Assembly (NCBI GenBank): GCA_002163115.1
Contig: MAAI01000076.1
Coordinates: 1-64,000, forward strand
Direction of reading: 5' to 3'
Length of the DNA stretch: 64,000 bases
Source of the DNA: Methylophaga sp. 41_12_T18
GTDB taxonomy: Bacteria; Pseudomonadota; Gammaproteobacteria; Nitrosococcales; Methylophagaceae
The notes under the pieces: generated by a model
The model's database searches: none
What the model saw: the letters and a program-made list of their open reading frames with translations, nothing else
What the model was told of the DNA's origin: nothing
Position numbers and translations under genes: made by a program
Part shown: piece after piece, positions 25,505 through 34,565 of the stretch
How positions within the stretch are numbered: the first letter of the stretch is position 1
How the letters are laid out: each line of letters begins with the position of its first letter

Positions 25505-28500
25505 GCAAGTTTGATGCAAAAACAGTCGCCTTGGCAGGCACTAACTTAATTGAAGCCAGTGCTGGGACGGGTAAAACCTATACCTTGGCAGAGTTGTATT
25601 TACGTTTGGTGATGGAGCAAGATTTAACAGTCGATAAGATCTTGGTGGTGACTTATACCCGAGCAGCGACGGAAGAGTTGCGTGATCGTTTGCGTCAAAA
25701 GCTGGTGGATGCACGTGATGAGCTTATAAAAGGGGACGCTACCCTTTTATCAAAGGGTAGCGTCCCCTTTTATAAATTGACCTTGGCGATTCAGAGCTTT
25801 GACCAAGCAGCGATTTACACCATTCATGGGGTTTGTCAGCGTGTATTGACCGACTTTGCCTTTGAAAGTGGCTTGCGTTTTGATGTCAGTTTGATGGGTG
25901 ACGAAGTCGATATTTTGCAATCGGTGACCGATGACTTTTGGCGCTGTGAAGTGCATAAAATGAGTGATGACTTTAGTGCTTATTTATTGTCACGCAGTGA
26001 AACGCCTGAAACTTTATTAAAGTCTGTTCGCAGTTTGATTGGTAAGCCTTATCTGCATTATTTACCGTTGCCAGAGATAGATTTAGATCGTTTTCATGCC
26101 ACGGTGAATGAGCAGTTTAAGCAAGTGAAAGCAGTGTGGTTGGAAGAGCAAGATCATGTTGTTGCTACTTTGCAGAATAAGGAACTGCTGAACGGCAATA
26201 AATACCGCAAAACCAGTGTTGAGAAGTGGTTGATTCAACTGGCGGCGATGTTGCAGCTAGATTCTGTTCCGGCCAAGTTGATGGATAACTTTGATCGGTT
26301 CACGCCGACTAAGTTAGAAGATGCTTTGAAAAAAGGCCAACAGCTACCCGAGTTAACGTTTTGGTCTGCGTGTGAGTTGTTGATGGATGCCCAAACGCAG
26401 TTGCAGACAGCGCGCGATGTGCAGTTGCAAAACTTACGTTTGGCTTTGTTGAGCTATATCAATCAGAAAGTGCCTGAGCAGAAACAGCAGCAACAAGTGC
26501 AATCGTATGATGATTTGTTGATTAACCTTGAGCGGGCATTAAATGCCGAACAGGGCGATGTGCTGGTGGAGCAGTTACGTGAGCAATATCAGGCGGCATT
26601 GATAGATGAGTTTCAAGATACGGATCAGGTGCAATACGATAGTTTTAGTCGTATTTATGCCAAAAGTGGTTTGCCGACCTTTTATGTCGGCGATCCGAAA
26701 CAGGCGATTTATAGCTTTCGTGGTGCAGATGTTTTCACTTATTTACATGCGAAATCAGAAGCTGAAATTGAACATACCTTAGGCACCAACTGGCGATCGC
26801 ATCCGCATTTGGTGACGGCGGTGAACAGTTTGTTTGAACGTCGTGATAAGCCGTTTGTTTATGAACAGATCCCATTCATTGCTGTTGGGGCTGCACGTGA
26901 ACAGGAACCGGCCTTGCAAGTGGATGAAGGTGATGATGCAGCGATGCAATTGTTATGGGCGGCCAGTGCGAAGGCGATTACCAAAAAAGACATGGGTTTG
27001 CTGGCGGCGACAGCGACTGCCAATGAGATTGCTCGCTTATTAAACTTGGCACAACAGGGCAAGGCGAGACTGAAGGTGGATGAGGAGTTTCGTGCTTTAT
27101 CCGGTGGTGATATTGCGGTGTTGGTGCGTAATCATCGCCAAGCACAGGAGATTCAACAAAGCTTGCACCTGCGAGGCATTAATAGTGTGCAGCAGGGCAG
27201 AGAGAATGTGTTTGCTACGCCAGAGGCTATGTTATTAGAACGCTTATTGTTGGCGGTGGCTGAGCCGAATAATGAAAGTCGGGTGTGTGCCGTGTTGATT
27301 TCACCGTTGTTTGGTTTATCGGCTGCTGATTTATATGAGTTGCAACAACAAGAACAGGATTGGTTGCAGCAACTCGACTTCTTCCATGACTTGCATCAAA
27401 TGTGGTTGAAACAAGGGTTTATGACCATGTTTCGCTACATTATGGTGGCAAAAACAGTGCAACAACGTTTATTAGCCATGCCAAATGGCGAACGTCGCTT
27501 GACCAACTTAACCCATTTAGCTGAGTTGATTCAGGACTTTTGTAGTCGCCAGAAGAGCACGATTGATGCGGTATTAAATTGGTTAGCATCACATCGTTTA
27601 GCACAAGATGGCGATGATGAAACGGCACAATTACGCTTAGAAAGTGATGAGCAGTTGGTGAAGATCATCACTATTCATAAGAGTAAGGGCTTGGAATATC
27701 CGATCGTGTTTTGTCCGTATTTGTGGAATGCCAATCTACGTTCTGCCAAAGATGATGTGGTGCGTTTTCATGATCCTGAACACAATAATGCTGCCCATGT
27801 CGCCTTTGTTGAACCGGCATTAACCTATGCTCGCGAACAAGTGCAACAAGAAGAGTTAGCCGAAGATTTACGTTTGCTTTATGTGGCGTTAACCCGTGCC
27901 AGAGAACGTTGTATTATTGCTTGGGGGGCAGCAAAGTCGGTTGAAGACTCAGCCTTATTCCAGTTATTGCATCCAACGATAAGCAGTGTGGATAATGCGG
28001 TGATGTCGGCAGATATGCAGCAGTTGGCTGATAACCATGCACCGCTAATGTCTGTGACAGCCTTGACTGAACAAGCTCGAATAAATCTAACTGAGGTTGA
28101 CGATGATGGCGTGCAGTTAGCAGCTAGGAAGTTTGCTGGCAACATTGCTCGCCCTTGGCGAATTGGTAGTTTCAGTGCCTTAACCGCAGGCCATGATGCT
28201 GAGTTGCCTGATTATGATGCTTATAGTGCTGCTGAGTTGAAGTTGCAGGCAGAGAACAGAGTGCAACATTCACAAGATCGCTTTGGTTTCCCACGTGGTG
28301 CACAGGCGGGAACGTGTTTGCATACGATGTTTGAGCTATGGGATTTTAATGTTGATGACCAGGCGGGCTTGCAACATTTAGTCACTCGCACCTTGTCACA
28401 ATATGGTTTTGAACAACGTTGGCAGCCAGTGGTGTGTCAGTGGTTAACTGAGATTGTTAATACGCGATTCAGCGCAGACAGTGACTTTTGTTTAGCCTCT

Positions 28501-29010
28501 TTGCAACCAGCACAGCGTTTGGATGAAATGTCATTTTATTTCCCGGTGGCGCAGTTATCGGTGACAAAGCTAAAGCAGCAGTTATTGCCTCATTTGAATG
28601 ACGGTGATGTGTTGCAGACCTTAATGGCGCAGCTGGATTTTTATGATTTGACTGGCTTTATGAAAGGCTTCATTGATTTGGTTTATGAAGACCAAGGCCG
28701 TTTTTATGTGGTGGATTATAAGTCGAACTTTTTAGGTTATGTCGCTGATGATTATGATGTTTCGGCCTTAGATGAAGCGATGTTGTCACATGCGTATCCG
28801 CTGCAATATTTGATCTATAGCTTGGCCTTGCATCGTTATTTACGTTTGCGAGTGCCGGATTATGATCCGGATCTGCATTTTGGTGGGGTCTATTACTTAT
28901 TCTTGCGTGGCATGCATCCTGAGTGGGGCCAGTCTGGTGTCTATGCTGATCGACCTTCGGCGACATTATTAGATGCACTGGATGCATTGTTACAAGGCAA
29001 TGAATCATGA
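25501..29010 (+). CDS. recB: Exodeoxyribonuclease V subunit beta, RecB helicase-nuclease
   Basis: This 1169-residue protein begins at a GTG overlapping the recC stop. Walker A ASAGTGKT stands at residues 19-26, motif Ia in VVTYTRAATEELRDR, motif II as LIDEFQDTD, motif III at YVGDPKQAIYSFRGAD and motif VI near LLYVALTRARER. The nuclease domain carries GFIDLVYED near 1055 and DYKSN near 1073. Residues ~75-92 (KGDATLLSKGSVPFY) are encoded by an inserted REP palindrome and lie in a region that is a variable linker in other RecB proteins. The frame is unbroken, so the protein is probably active. It joins RecC and RecD for double-strand break repair. Confidence 0.96.
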   Translation: MSKFDAKTVALAGTNLIEASAGTGKTYTLAELYLRLVMEQDLTVDKILVVTYTRAATEELRDRLRQKLVDARDELIKGDATLLSKGSVPFYKLTLAIQSFDQAAIYTIHGVCQRVLTDFAFESGLRFDVSLMGDEVDILQSVTDDFWRCEVHKMSDDFSAYLLSRSETPETLLKSVRSLIGKPYLHYLPLPEIDLDRFHATVNEQFKQVKAVWLEEQDHVVATLQNKELLNGNKYRKTSVEKWLIQLAAMLQLDSVPAKLMDNFDRFTPTKLEDALKKGQQLPELTFWSACELLMDAQTQLQTARDVQLQNLRLALLSYINQKVPEQKQQQQVQSYDDLLINLERALNAEQGDVLVEQLREQYQAALIDEFQDTDQVQYDSFSRIYAKSGLPTFYVGDPKQAIYSFRGADVFTYLHAKSEAEIEHTLGTNWRSHPHLVTAVNSLFERRDKPFVYEQIPFIAVGAAREQEPALQVDEGDDAAMQLLWAASAKAITKKDMGLLAATATANEIARLLNLAQQGKARLKVDEEFRALSGGDIAVLVRNHRQAQEIQQSLHLRGINSVQQGRENVFATPEAMLLERLLLAVAEPNNESRVCAVLISPLFGLSAADLYELQQQEQDWLQQLDFFHDLHQMWLKQGFMTMFRYIMVAKTVQQRLLAMPNGERRLTNLTHLAELIQDFCSRQKSTIDAVLNWLASHRLAQDGDDETAQLRLESDEQLVKIITIHKSKGLEYPIVFCPYLWNANLRSAKDDVVRFHDPEHNNAAHVAFVEPALTYAREQVQQEELAEDLRLLYVALTRARERCIIAWGAAKSVEDSALFQLLHPTISSVDNAVMSADMQQLADNHAPLMSVTALTEQARINLTEVDDDGVQLAARKFAGNIARPWRIGSFSALTAGHDAELPDYDAYSAAELKLQAENRVQHSQDRFGFPRGAQAGTCLHTMFELWDFNVDDQAGLQHLVTRTLSQYGFEQRWQPVVCQWLTEIVNTRFSADSDFCLASLQPAQRLDEMSFYFPVAQLSVTKLKQQLLPHLNDGDVLQTLMAQLDFYDLTGFMKGFIDLVYEDQGRFYVVDYKSNFLGYVADDYDVSALDEAMLSHAYPLQYLIYSLALHRYLRLRVPDYDPDLHFGGVYYLFLRGMHPEWGQSGVYADRPSATLLDALDALLQGNES
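25724..25775. repeat. REP palindrome inserted in frame in recB
   Basis: Two 24-base arms are perfect reverse complements around the 4-base loop TATC. Each arm contains GGGGACGCTACCC, one base away from the hairpins around the RAYT gene (GGGGACGCAACCC). It is a two-unit, inverted BIME-like element. It sits wholly inside recB and is translated through. Confidence 0.95.
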
Positions 29011-30755
29011 GTCAGTTACTGACAGTATTACGCCAAGCAGGATTTAGTGAGTTGGCTTGTCAGTTTGCTAGTTATATTCAACGTATTGATAACAGTGACG
29101 ATGAGTTAGTGCCGTTAACCGCAGGTTTGTTAACTGAGGCGGTGGCACAAGGCCATGTTTGTTTGAACTTGTTGCGTATCGATAGCTGGACTCAAAAGGT
29201 AATGACTTTATTGCCTGAGCAACATGAAGAATGGCTGGCTCGCTTGCAGAAAAGTAATGTGGTCGGCGTTGATGGCGACTACAAACCGTTGATCCTAGAT
29301 AACAATGGTCAGTTGTATTTGTATCGACATTGGCAGGATGAAAAGTCGGTAGCAAATGCTATCTTGCAGCGTAGCCAACACATTGAGTTAAACGATAGTG
29401 ATGCCTTGCAAGCTGACTTTGCTAAATGGCCGAGTTCGGTTGATGGCATTGATTGGCAGAAAGTCGCGGTGTTGATGGCGATGACGCGCCAGTTCTGTGT
29501 TATTTCTGGTGGCCCTGGCACAGGTAAAACGACGATCGTTTTACGGATATTGCAAAGTTTAAAACATCAACATAATGGGGTGCGTATTGCTTTGGCTGCA
29601 CCGACCGGTAAAGCGGCTGCACGCTTGCAGCAATCAGTTGCCCAAGCGGATGACAATGGCATTCAGGCGAAGACATTGCATCGTTTATTAGGCATTACGC
29701 CTGATAATGATCAAGGCCGTTATAACGCCAGTCGACCGTTGCCATTTGATGTGGTGGTGGTGGATGAAGCATCGATGATTGATATTAGTTTGATGGCGAA
29801 ACTACTGAAAGCCTTGTCGGCTAAAGCACGGTTGATTTTGTTAGGTGACAGTCAGCAACTGGCATCGGTAGAGTCGGGTGCGGTATTGGCTAATTTATGT
29901 CAGCAACAAATGATATTTGATCAGACATTTAGCCAACAGTTACAGCTGCTGGCTGGGCAAACTTTAGACGAGCAGTTTGTCAGCGACACCGGCAGTGTTT
30001 TAACCAACAGTGTGGTGCAGCTGCAGCATAGTTACCGCTTTGCTCATGACAGTGTGATTGGTCAATTAGCGAAGTCGGTGCAGACTAAAAATAGTGATGA
30101 CATTATTGCTGACTTTACTCAGTTAAAAGAGACGGTATGGCAGTCTGCTGATGCAGCAAACATCGCCACTCAGATCATGGCTGGCTATCAAGCGTATTTT
30201 GATACGGTGATGTCGTCGGTGAGTCCGGAGCAGTGTTTACAGGCCTTTGATCAGTTTCGGGTGTTGTGTGCCTTAAAACAGGGGCCACAATCCGTTACCT
30301 CAGTGAATAATATGATTGAACGTCATCTTAATAAACAAGGTTGGCGCAGCTTGCAGGATTTTTATCATGGCCGGCCGATCATGGTCACGCGCAATGATTA
30401 TCGTCAGCAGTTATTTAATGGTGATATCGGCATTATTCTCTATGACCCAAAACGGGTATTACGAGCTCATTTTATGATTGATAATGAGGTGCGTGAAATT
30501 CCGATTGCTCGCTTGCCTGCTCATGAAACGGCCTATGCGATGACAGTACATAAGAGTCAGGGTTCGGAGTTTGAGCAAGTCTGTGTATTACTACCAGATG
30601 AAGAGGCGACTATTTTGACCCGTGAGTTACTTTATACCGCACTGACACGGGCTAAAAATCAGTTGATGATTATGGCGGATGAATCGATCATCCGTAGTAC
30701 GGTGGCCAATCAACATACCCGTGAAACAGGTTTGGCTGATATTTTATTAGCTTAG
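29007..30755 (+). CDS. recD: Exodeoxyribonuclease V subunit alpha, RecD helicase
   Basis: This 582-residue protein begins with ATG overlapping the recB stop (ATGA). Walker A GGPGTGKTT is near residue 168; then come AAPTGKAAARL, VVVDEASMIDISLM, LLGDSQQLASVESGAV and the C-terminal YAMTVHKSQGSEFE and LLYTALTRAK blocks. It is the fast 5'-3' helicase of RecBCD. The stop codon overlaps the convergent histidine kinase stop (TTAG). Confidence 0.95.
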   Translation: MSQLLTVLRQAGFSELACQFASYIQRIDNSDDELVPLTAGLLTEAVAQGHVCLNLLRIDSWTQKVMTLLPEQHEEWLARLQKSNVVGVDGDYKPLILDNNGQLYLYRHWQDEKSVANAILQRSQHIELNDSDALQADFAKWPSSVDGIDWQKVAVLMAMTRQFCVISGGPGTGKTTIVLRILQSLKHQHNGVRIALAAPTGKAAARLQQSVAQADDNGIQAKTLHRLLGITPDNDQGRYNASRPLPFDVVVVDEASMIDISLMAKLLKALSAKARLILLGDSQQLASVESGAVLANLCQQQMIFDQTFSQQLQLLAGQTLDEQFVSDTGSVLTNSVVQLQHSYRFAHDSVIGQLAKSVQTKNSDDIIADFTQLKETVWQSADAANIATQIMAGYQAYFDTVMSSVSPEQCLQAFDQFRVLCALKQGPQSVTSVNNMIERHLNKQGWRSLQDFYHGRPIMVTRNDYRQQLFNGDIGIILYDPKRVLRAHFMIDNEVREIPIARLPAHETAYAMTVHKSQGSEFEQVCVLLPDEEATILTRELLYTALTRAKNQLMIMADESIIRSTVANQHTRETGLADILLA

Positions 30756-33673
30756 ATATATTTCTTTAATACTTCGGTTAACTCAGTGAAGTTAACCGGC
30801 TTAGTAATATATTGGTCAAATAAACCGGCTGAGCGAGCAATATCATTTTTCATCGCTGCGGCAGTGATAGCAATAATCGGCATGTTTCTAAACTTATCTT
30901 GCTTACGTAATACTTCAGTTAATTCATTACCATTTTGGCCGGGTAAATGGATATCCATCAGTATTAGATCATAGTTATTATCTATTAACATTAACTGTGC
31001 TATTTCGGCTGTTTCAGCCATTTCTAAGTTCAGATGATCATGCCATTTATCAAAATAGGATTCCATCAACATCCGGTTGGCGGGGTTGTCTTCAACATAA
31101 AGAATATTTTTGTATTGGCTGTCTGCTTGTTCGAATAAGTTGGGGATTTCAGTTTGAATATTACTGGAGTCATGTTCAGGCAAGCTGTCGATCGAGCTAT
31201 CAGCTAACGGCAATTGAAACCAAAAGGTTGAGCCTTGACCTTCAATACTTTCAAAACCAATAGTCCCGCCCATGAGTTCAACCAAGTCTTTGGTCACTAC
31301 GAGCCCAATGCCGGTGCCTTCAATCATCGACGCTTCTTGGCCTAGGCGGTTAAAGGCATCAAATACATGGTGCTGATCACTTTTAGGAATACCAATGCCA
31401 GTATCGATAATTTTGATTTTCACTTGGTTATTATTCGTCAGAGACCAATCGATACGAACTTTACCATTGGCACGATTATATTTAATCGCATTACTGATTA
31501 AATTTAATAACACTTGTTCGAGTTTGGTGAAGTCAGCAATAACAGTGGCATCTATATTTGATATGACTTTAAGTTCTATGCCCGCTTGCTCAGCGATGGT
31601 CGTGACTAAAGATAAGGTTAGATCAACAATAGAGCGGACTTGAATCATCTCTAATGATAATTCTGTCTTACCGGCTTCTATCGCCGACAGTTCAAGTACT
31701 TGATTAATTAACGCTAACAAATGTTTACCGCTATCAACAATAAAATGCATATTGTCTTTTTGTGGCGCTGTTAGTGGTGATTCTGAATCACTTTCTAATA
31801 ACTGACTAAAGCCTAAAATAGCATTGAGTGGCGTGCGTAACTCATGACTCATTGAGGATAGAAATTCAGACTTAGCCAGGTTAGCTTGTTCGGCATTGGC
31901 TTTTTCGGCTAGCAAAGCTTCTCTAATTTGTTCGTTGGCGATAGCCATTCCTATAATCTGAGCAACATTATTGAGGATATTGAGACTAGTAGCATCCTGA
32001 CTACTATTATCTTCAATGAATAACACTAAGATGCCTAAGTTTTTATCAGCATATTTGAGTGGCACAATATATTTGTTTGCAATGCTGAAAGGCCGATCAA
32101 TTTTTGCGCAGTCAATATCGACAAGGCAGTCTTTATTCATCTTGCCGTAACAGGCAAATAGATGAAAAGTATGGTCGTTGTTTGAGGATAAAAATATGCC
32201 TAATTCTTCTTTTATATGTAGATGTTCAAAACGACAGATAATGGCTAAAACTTGTTCTAATAAGCCTTCTAAGCGAGAAGGTTCCTGTAGCTTTTCAGAA
32301 ATTTGTGCACGTAATTCCAGTTCAAACTTTGAAATAGTAAGATCATTGTGGATGTTATTAAATAAGCGAACCAGTACACCGAGTTCACTCTTGTCCGTTG
32401 TTTGAATATCTTGATGAGATTGGCCACCATCATCTTGGCTAATGAGTTGTGCTGTGATGTGGGTGACACGGCGGATAAAGAATAAGTGAACGAATAAATA
32501 GATCAGGCCGATAATCACAGCTGCCATTATTATTAACGGCCATAACAGTTGGCTAAGAGATTCGGTGACTGCGTTAGTAATTTGAGAGTAGGGCATCACC
32601 GTAATCACTTTCCAGTGGGTATTTGGCATGTCGGCAATGGAGATAAAACTAGCTTCGGCTACAAATGGAGCGGCATCGACTTTGAAGTTACTGCTGTGAA
32701 ATTCCGCTTGGCCTGAAATCTCCTTAGGCTGTTGAATGATGGCAGAGATTAATGTCGCTTCGGTGTCAGCTATTTGATAGCTACTTTGGGCTATTTGTGA
32801 CTGAATGTTGCTATCGAATGTCGGATTAAGGTTACCCAGTAAAATTTGTTCATTTAAATAACCTACTTCATCAATGATCGGCTGAAAAAGAGCATCATGA
32901 GTAACCAAGTTATTAAGCTCGGCATAGTCATCATCGATAGCAGCAATGTCGTGAGCCAATGTTGATATCAGTTTGCCATTTCTATCTACTACAAAAGTAT
33001 AACCACTGATATCACTGGCCCAAGTGGCCACGAGTTTATCTAAACCTGATAGGTTCATATCTACAGTAGACACACCAAAAAACTGCTGCTGTTTGAAGAT
33101 GGGAACAGTGACGGTCACCATCGGTTCAAGTGAATAAGGATCGATATAAGACCCTGACCACATTAAGTCGCCTTGTTGTTGATAACGTGCTGGTACGTAC
33201 CAAGCTTCATTGTGGTAACCCTTGCCGGCAGGATCGTTGTAGTCATCGAAAAACTGTAGTTTTCGTTGCTGATCTTTACCCCAAAAGAAACTACTTCGTT
33301 GTTTGTTTGAGTCGAACAAATAGGGTTCAGGCCAAATACCACCACCGGCCAGTAAGTGTTGACTGGGTGCATCGGCAAATAGGTTTTTAAAAATGGTTTG
33401 GTAAGTCGTGTTATCAGTAGGAATTGAGCGGGCAGCACTGGCCATGGCATAAGCTAAAGAACTTGCGACCGTGGTTTTTTGTTGTAAGGCTTCAACAATA
33501 GCTCGGTTAGCCAGCTCAATGCGTTGCCATTCACGTTTTTCTAATTCGTTACGTGCTTCGGTTTGAACTAAAGAAAATGCCAAAAATAAAAATACGGCAA
33601 GACTAATGACTAAACTAGTGACTAATCTAAAACCAAGTTTATTCCACCATGAAAGTGGCGAGAGGTTTGACAT
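30752..33673 (-). CDS. Hybrid sensor histidine kinase with Cache sensor and receiver
   Basis: The start is taken at the ATG at 33673, with GGAG 11 bases upstream; it begins the first membrane segment after a short tail. The 973-residue order is TM (~14-36), a large periplasmic Cache domain with PYSLEPMVTVTVP and GVSTVDMNLSGL, a second TM (~300-320), HAMP, a GAF-like region (~385-530), coiled coil, HisKA with [20 protein letters not shown] (His ~610), HATPase (NLISNAIKYN, DTGIGIP, GTGIGLVV) and a receiver with NILYVEDNPAN, LILMDIHLPG (Asp ~906) and KPVNF. No response regulator or Hpt gene adjoins it, so the phosphorelay partner is elsewhere. Confidence 0.94.
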   Translation of the reverse strand: MSNLSPLSWWNKLGFRLVTSLVISLAVFLFLAFSLVQTEARNELEKREWQRIELANRAIVEALQQKTTVASSLAYAMASAARSIPTDNTTYQTIFKNLFADAPSQHLLAGGGIWPEPYLFDSNKQRSSFFWGKDQQRKLQFFDDYNDPAGKGYHNEAWYVPARYQQQGDLMWSGSYIDPYSLEPMVTVTVPIFKQQQFFGVSTVDMNLSGLDKLVATWASDISGYTFVVDRNGKLISTLAHDIAAIDDDYAELNNLVTHDALFQPIIDEVGYLNEQILLGNLNPTFDSNIQSQIAQSSYQIADTEATLISAIIQQPKEISGQAEFHSSNFKVDAAPFVAEASFISIADMPNTHWKVITVMPYSQITNAVTESLSQLLWPLIIMAAVIIGLIYLFVHLFFIRRVTHITAQLISQDDGGQSHQDIQTTDKSELGVLVRLFNNIHNDLTISKFELELRAQISEKLQEPSRLEGLLEQVLAIICRFEHLHIKEELGIFLSSNNDHTFHLFACYGKMNKDCLVDIDCAKIDRPFSIANKYIVPLKYADKNLGILVLFIEDNSSQDATSLNILNNVAQIIGMAIANEQIREALLAEKANAEQANLAKSEFLSSMSHELRTPLNAILGFSQLLESDSESPLTAPQKDNMHFIVDSGKHLLALINQVLELSAIEAGKTELSLEMIQVRSIVDLTLSLVTTIAEQAGIELKVISNIDATVIADFTKLEQVLLNLISNAIKYNRANGKVRIDWSLTNNNQVKIKIIDTGIGIPKSDQHHVFDAFNRLGQEASMIEGTGIGLVVTKDLVELMGGTIGFESIEGQGSTFWFQLPLADSSIDSLPEHDSSNIQTEIPNLFEQADSQYKNILYVEDNPANRMLMESYFDKWHDHLNLEMAETAEIAQLMLIDNNYDLILMDIHLPGQNGNELTEVLRKQDKFRNMPIIAITAAAMKNDIARSAGLFDQYITKPVNFTELTEVLKKYI

Positions 33674-33847
33674 TATATGTTTAAAGCTCCGAACTGTTGT
33701 AGCTGCACACGTTATTTGTGTGTGGCTATATATGACTCCATTGGCCAAATACTAACATATTAGTGAGAGTGCAAAATAGTTCTAGTTTACGTTGGAGTCT
33801 ATAAGTCATTGGCGTAGAATAGTGGCGACCTAGAACAGGAGAATAAC

Positions 33848-34084
33848 ATGTTAGATCCTAAAAAGATCGAAGAAATGGTACAAGGATTATCTGGCGCGTT
33901 ACCGCCCGGTTTAACAGGCTTTCAACAAGATATTGAAAAGAACGTTCGAGCAGCCTTATCTGCCACCTTTGCTAAATTAGACTTAGTAACTCGAGAAGAA
34001 TTTGATGTGCAGACTCAAGTATTGCTGCGTACCCGTGAAAAGCTAGAAGCATTAGAACAGCGGGTCGCTGAGCTAGAAAAGTAG
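33848..34084 (+). CDS. ubiK: UbiK, ubiquinone biosynthesis accessory factor
   Basis: This 78-residue protein has the BMFP (YqiC) pattern: an N-terminal amphipathic helix MLDPKKIEEMVQGLSGALP and a C-terminal coiled coil VLLRTREKLEALEQRVAELE. UbiK forms trimers that bind lipid and the UbiJ scaffold and aids aerobic ubiquinone synthesis. AGGAG stands before the start. Confidence 0.93.
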   Translation: MLDPKKIEEMVQGLSGALPPGLTGFQQDIEKNVRAALSATFAKLDLVTREEFDVQTQVLLRTREKLEALEQRVAELEK

Positions 34085-34181
34085 CATTGCTTTAGCTGAC
34101 TAGAACAACCTTCCCAACACAGTGAGTTGCTGATTTTGATAATGCAGTTCTCACCATCATATTAAGAGTATTAAACGCAAC

Positions 34182-34496
34182 ATGTCTGAATTTAATAATG
34201 TCACTATCACCCGTGAAGCCAACGTCTATTTTGATGGCAATGTCACAAGTCGTACTGTCACCTTTGCTGATGGCACTACCAAAACCTTAGGCATCATGAT
34301 GCCAGGTGAATACACCTTTGGCACTGCCAAAGCAGAGTTAATGGAAATTATGGCTGGTGAGTTAACCTATCGTATTGCTGGCACAGAACAGTGGTTAACA
34401 ATCAAAGGTGGCGAATCGTTTAACGTGCCTGCTGATTCATCATTTGATTTAAAAGTGAGCCAATTAGCTGATTATTGTTGTTCTTATATCGACTAA
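34182..34496 (+). CDS. ppnP: PpnP, pyrimidine/purine nucleoside phosphorylase
   Basis: This 104-residue cupin contains NVYFDGNVTSRTV, LGIMMPGEYTFGTAKAELMEI, EQWLTIKGGESFNVPA and the C-terminal DYCCSYI of the YaiE/PpnP family. These enzymes phosphorolyse a wide set of nucleosides. It lies 97 bases after ubiK; coupling is uncertain. Confidence 0.95.
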   Translation: MSEFNNVTITREANVYFDGNVTSRTVTFADGTTKTLGIMMPGEYTFGTAKAELMEIMAGELTYRIAGTEQWLTIKGGESFNVPADSSFDLKVSQLADYCCSYID

Positions 34497-34565
34497 TATC
34501 TGAACAATTATGGATATGACACCAAGGAGGGTGATTAACAAAATAGAGCGATGTTCTTACCTACA

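Noticed and set aside
25724-25775. recB broken by the inserted palindrome
   Set aside because: The reading frame continues through the element with no stop, and all helicase and nuclease motifs lie in the same frame.
704-29008. Long antisense frames inside the Calx-beta gene and recB/recC
   Set aside because: They follow the codon pattern of the sense genes, lack ribosome sites and give low-complexity proteins, so they are shadows.
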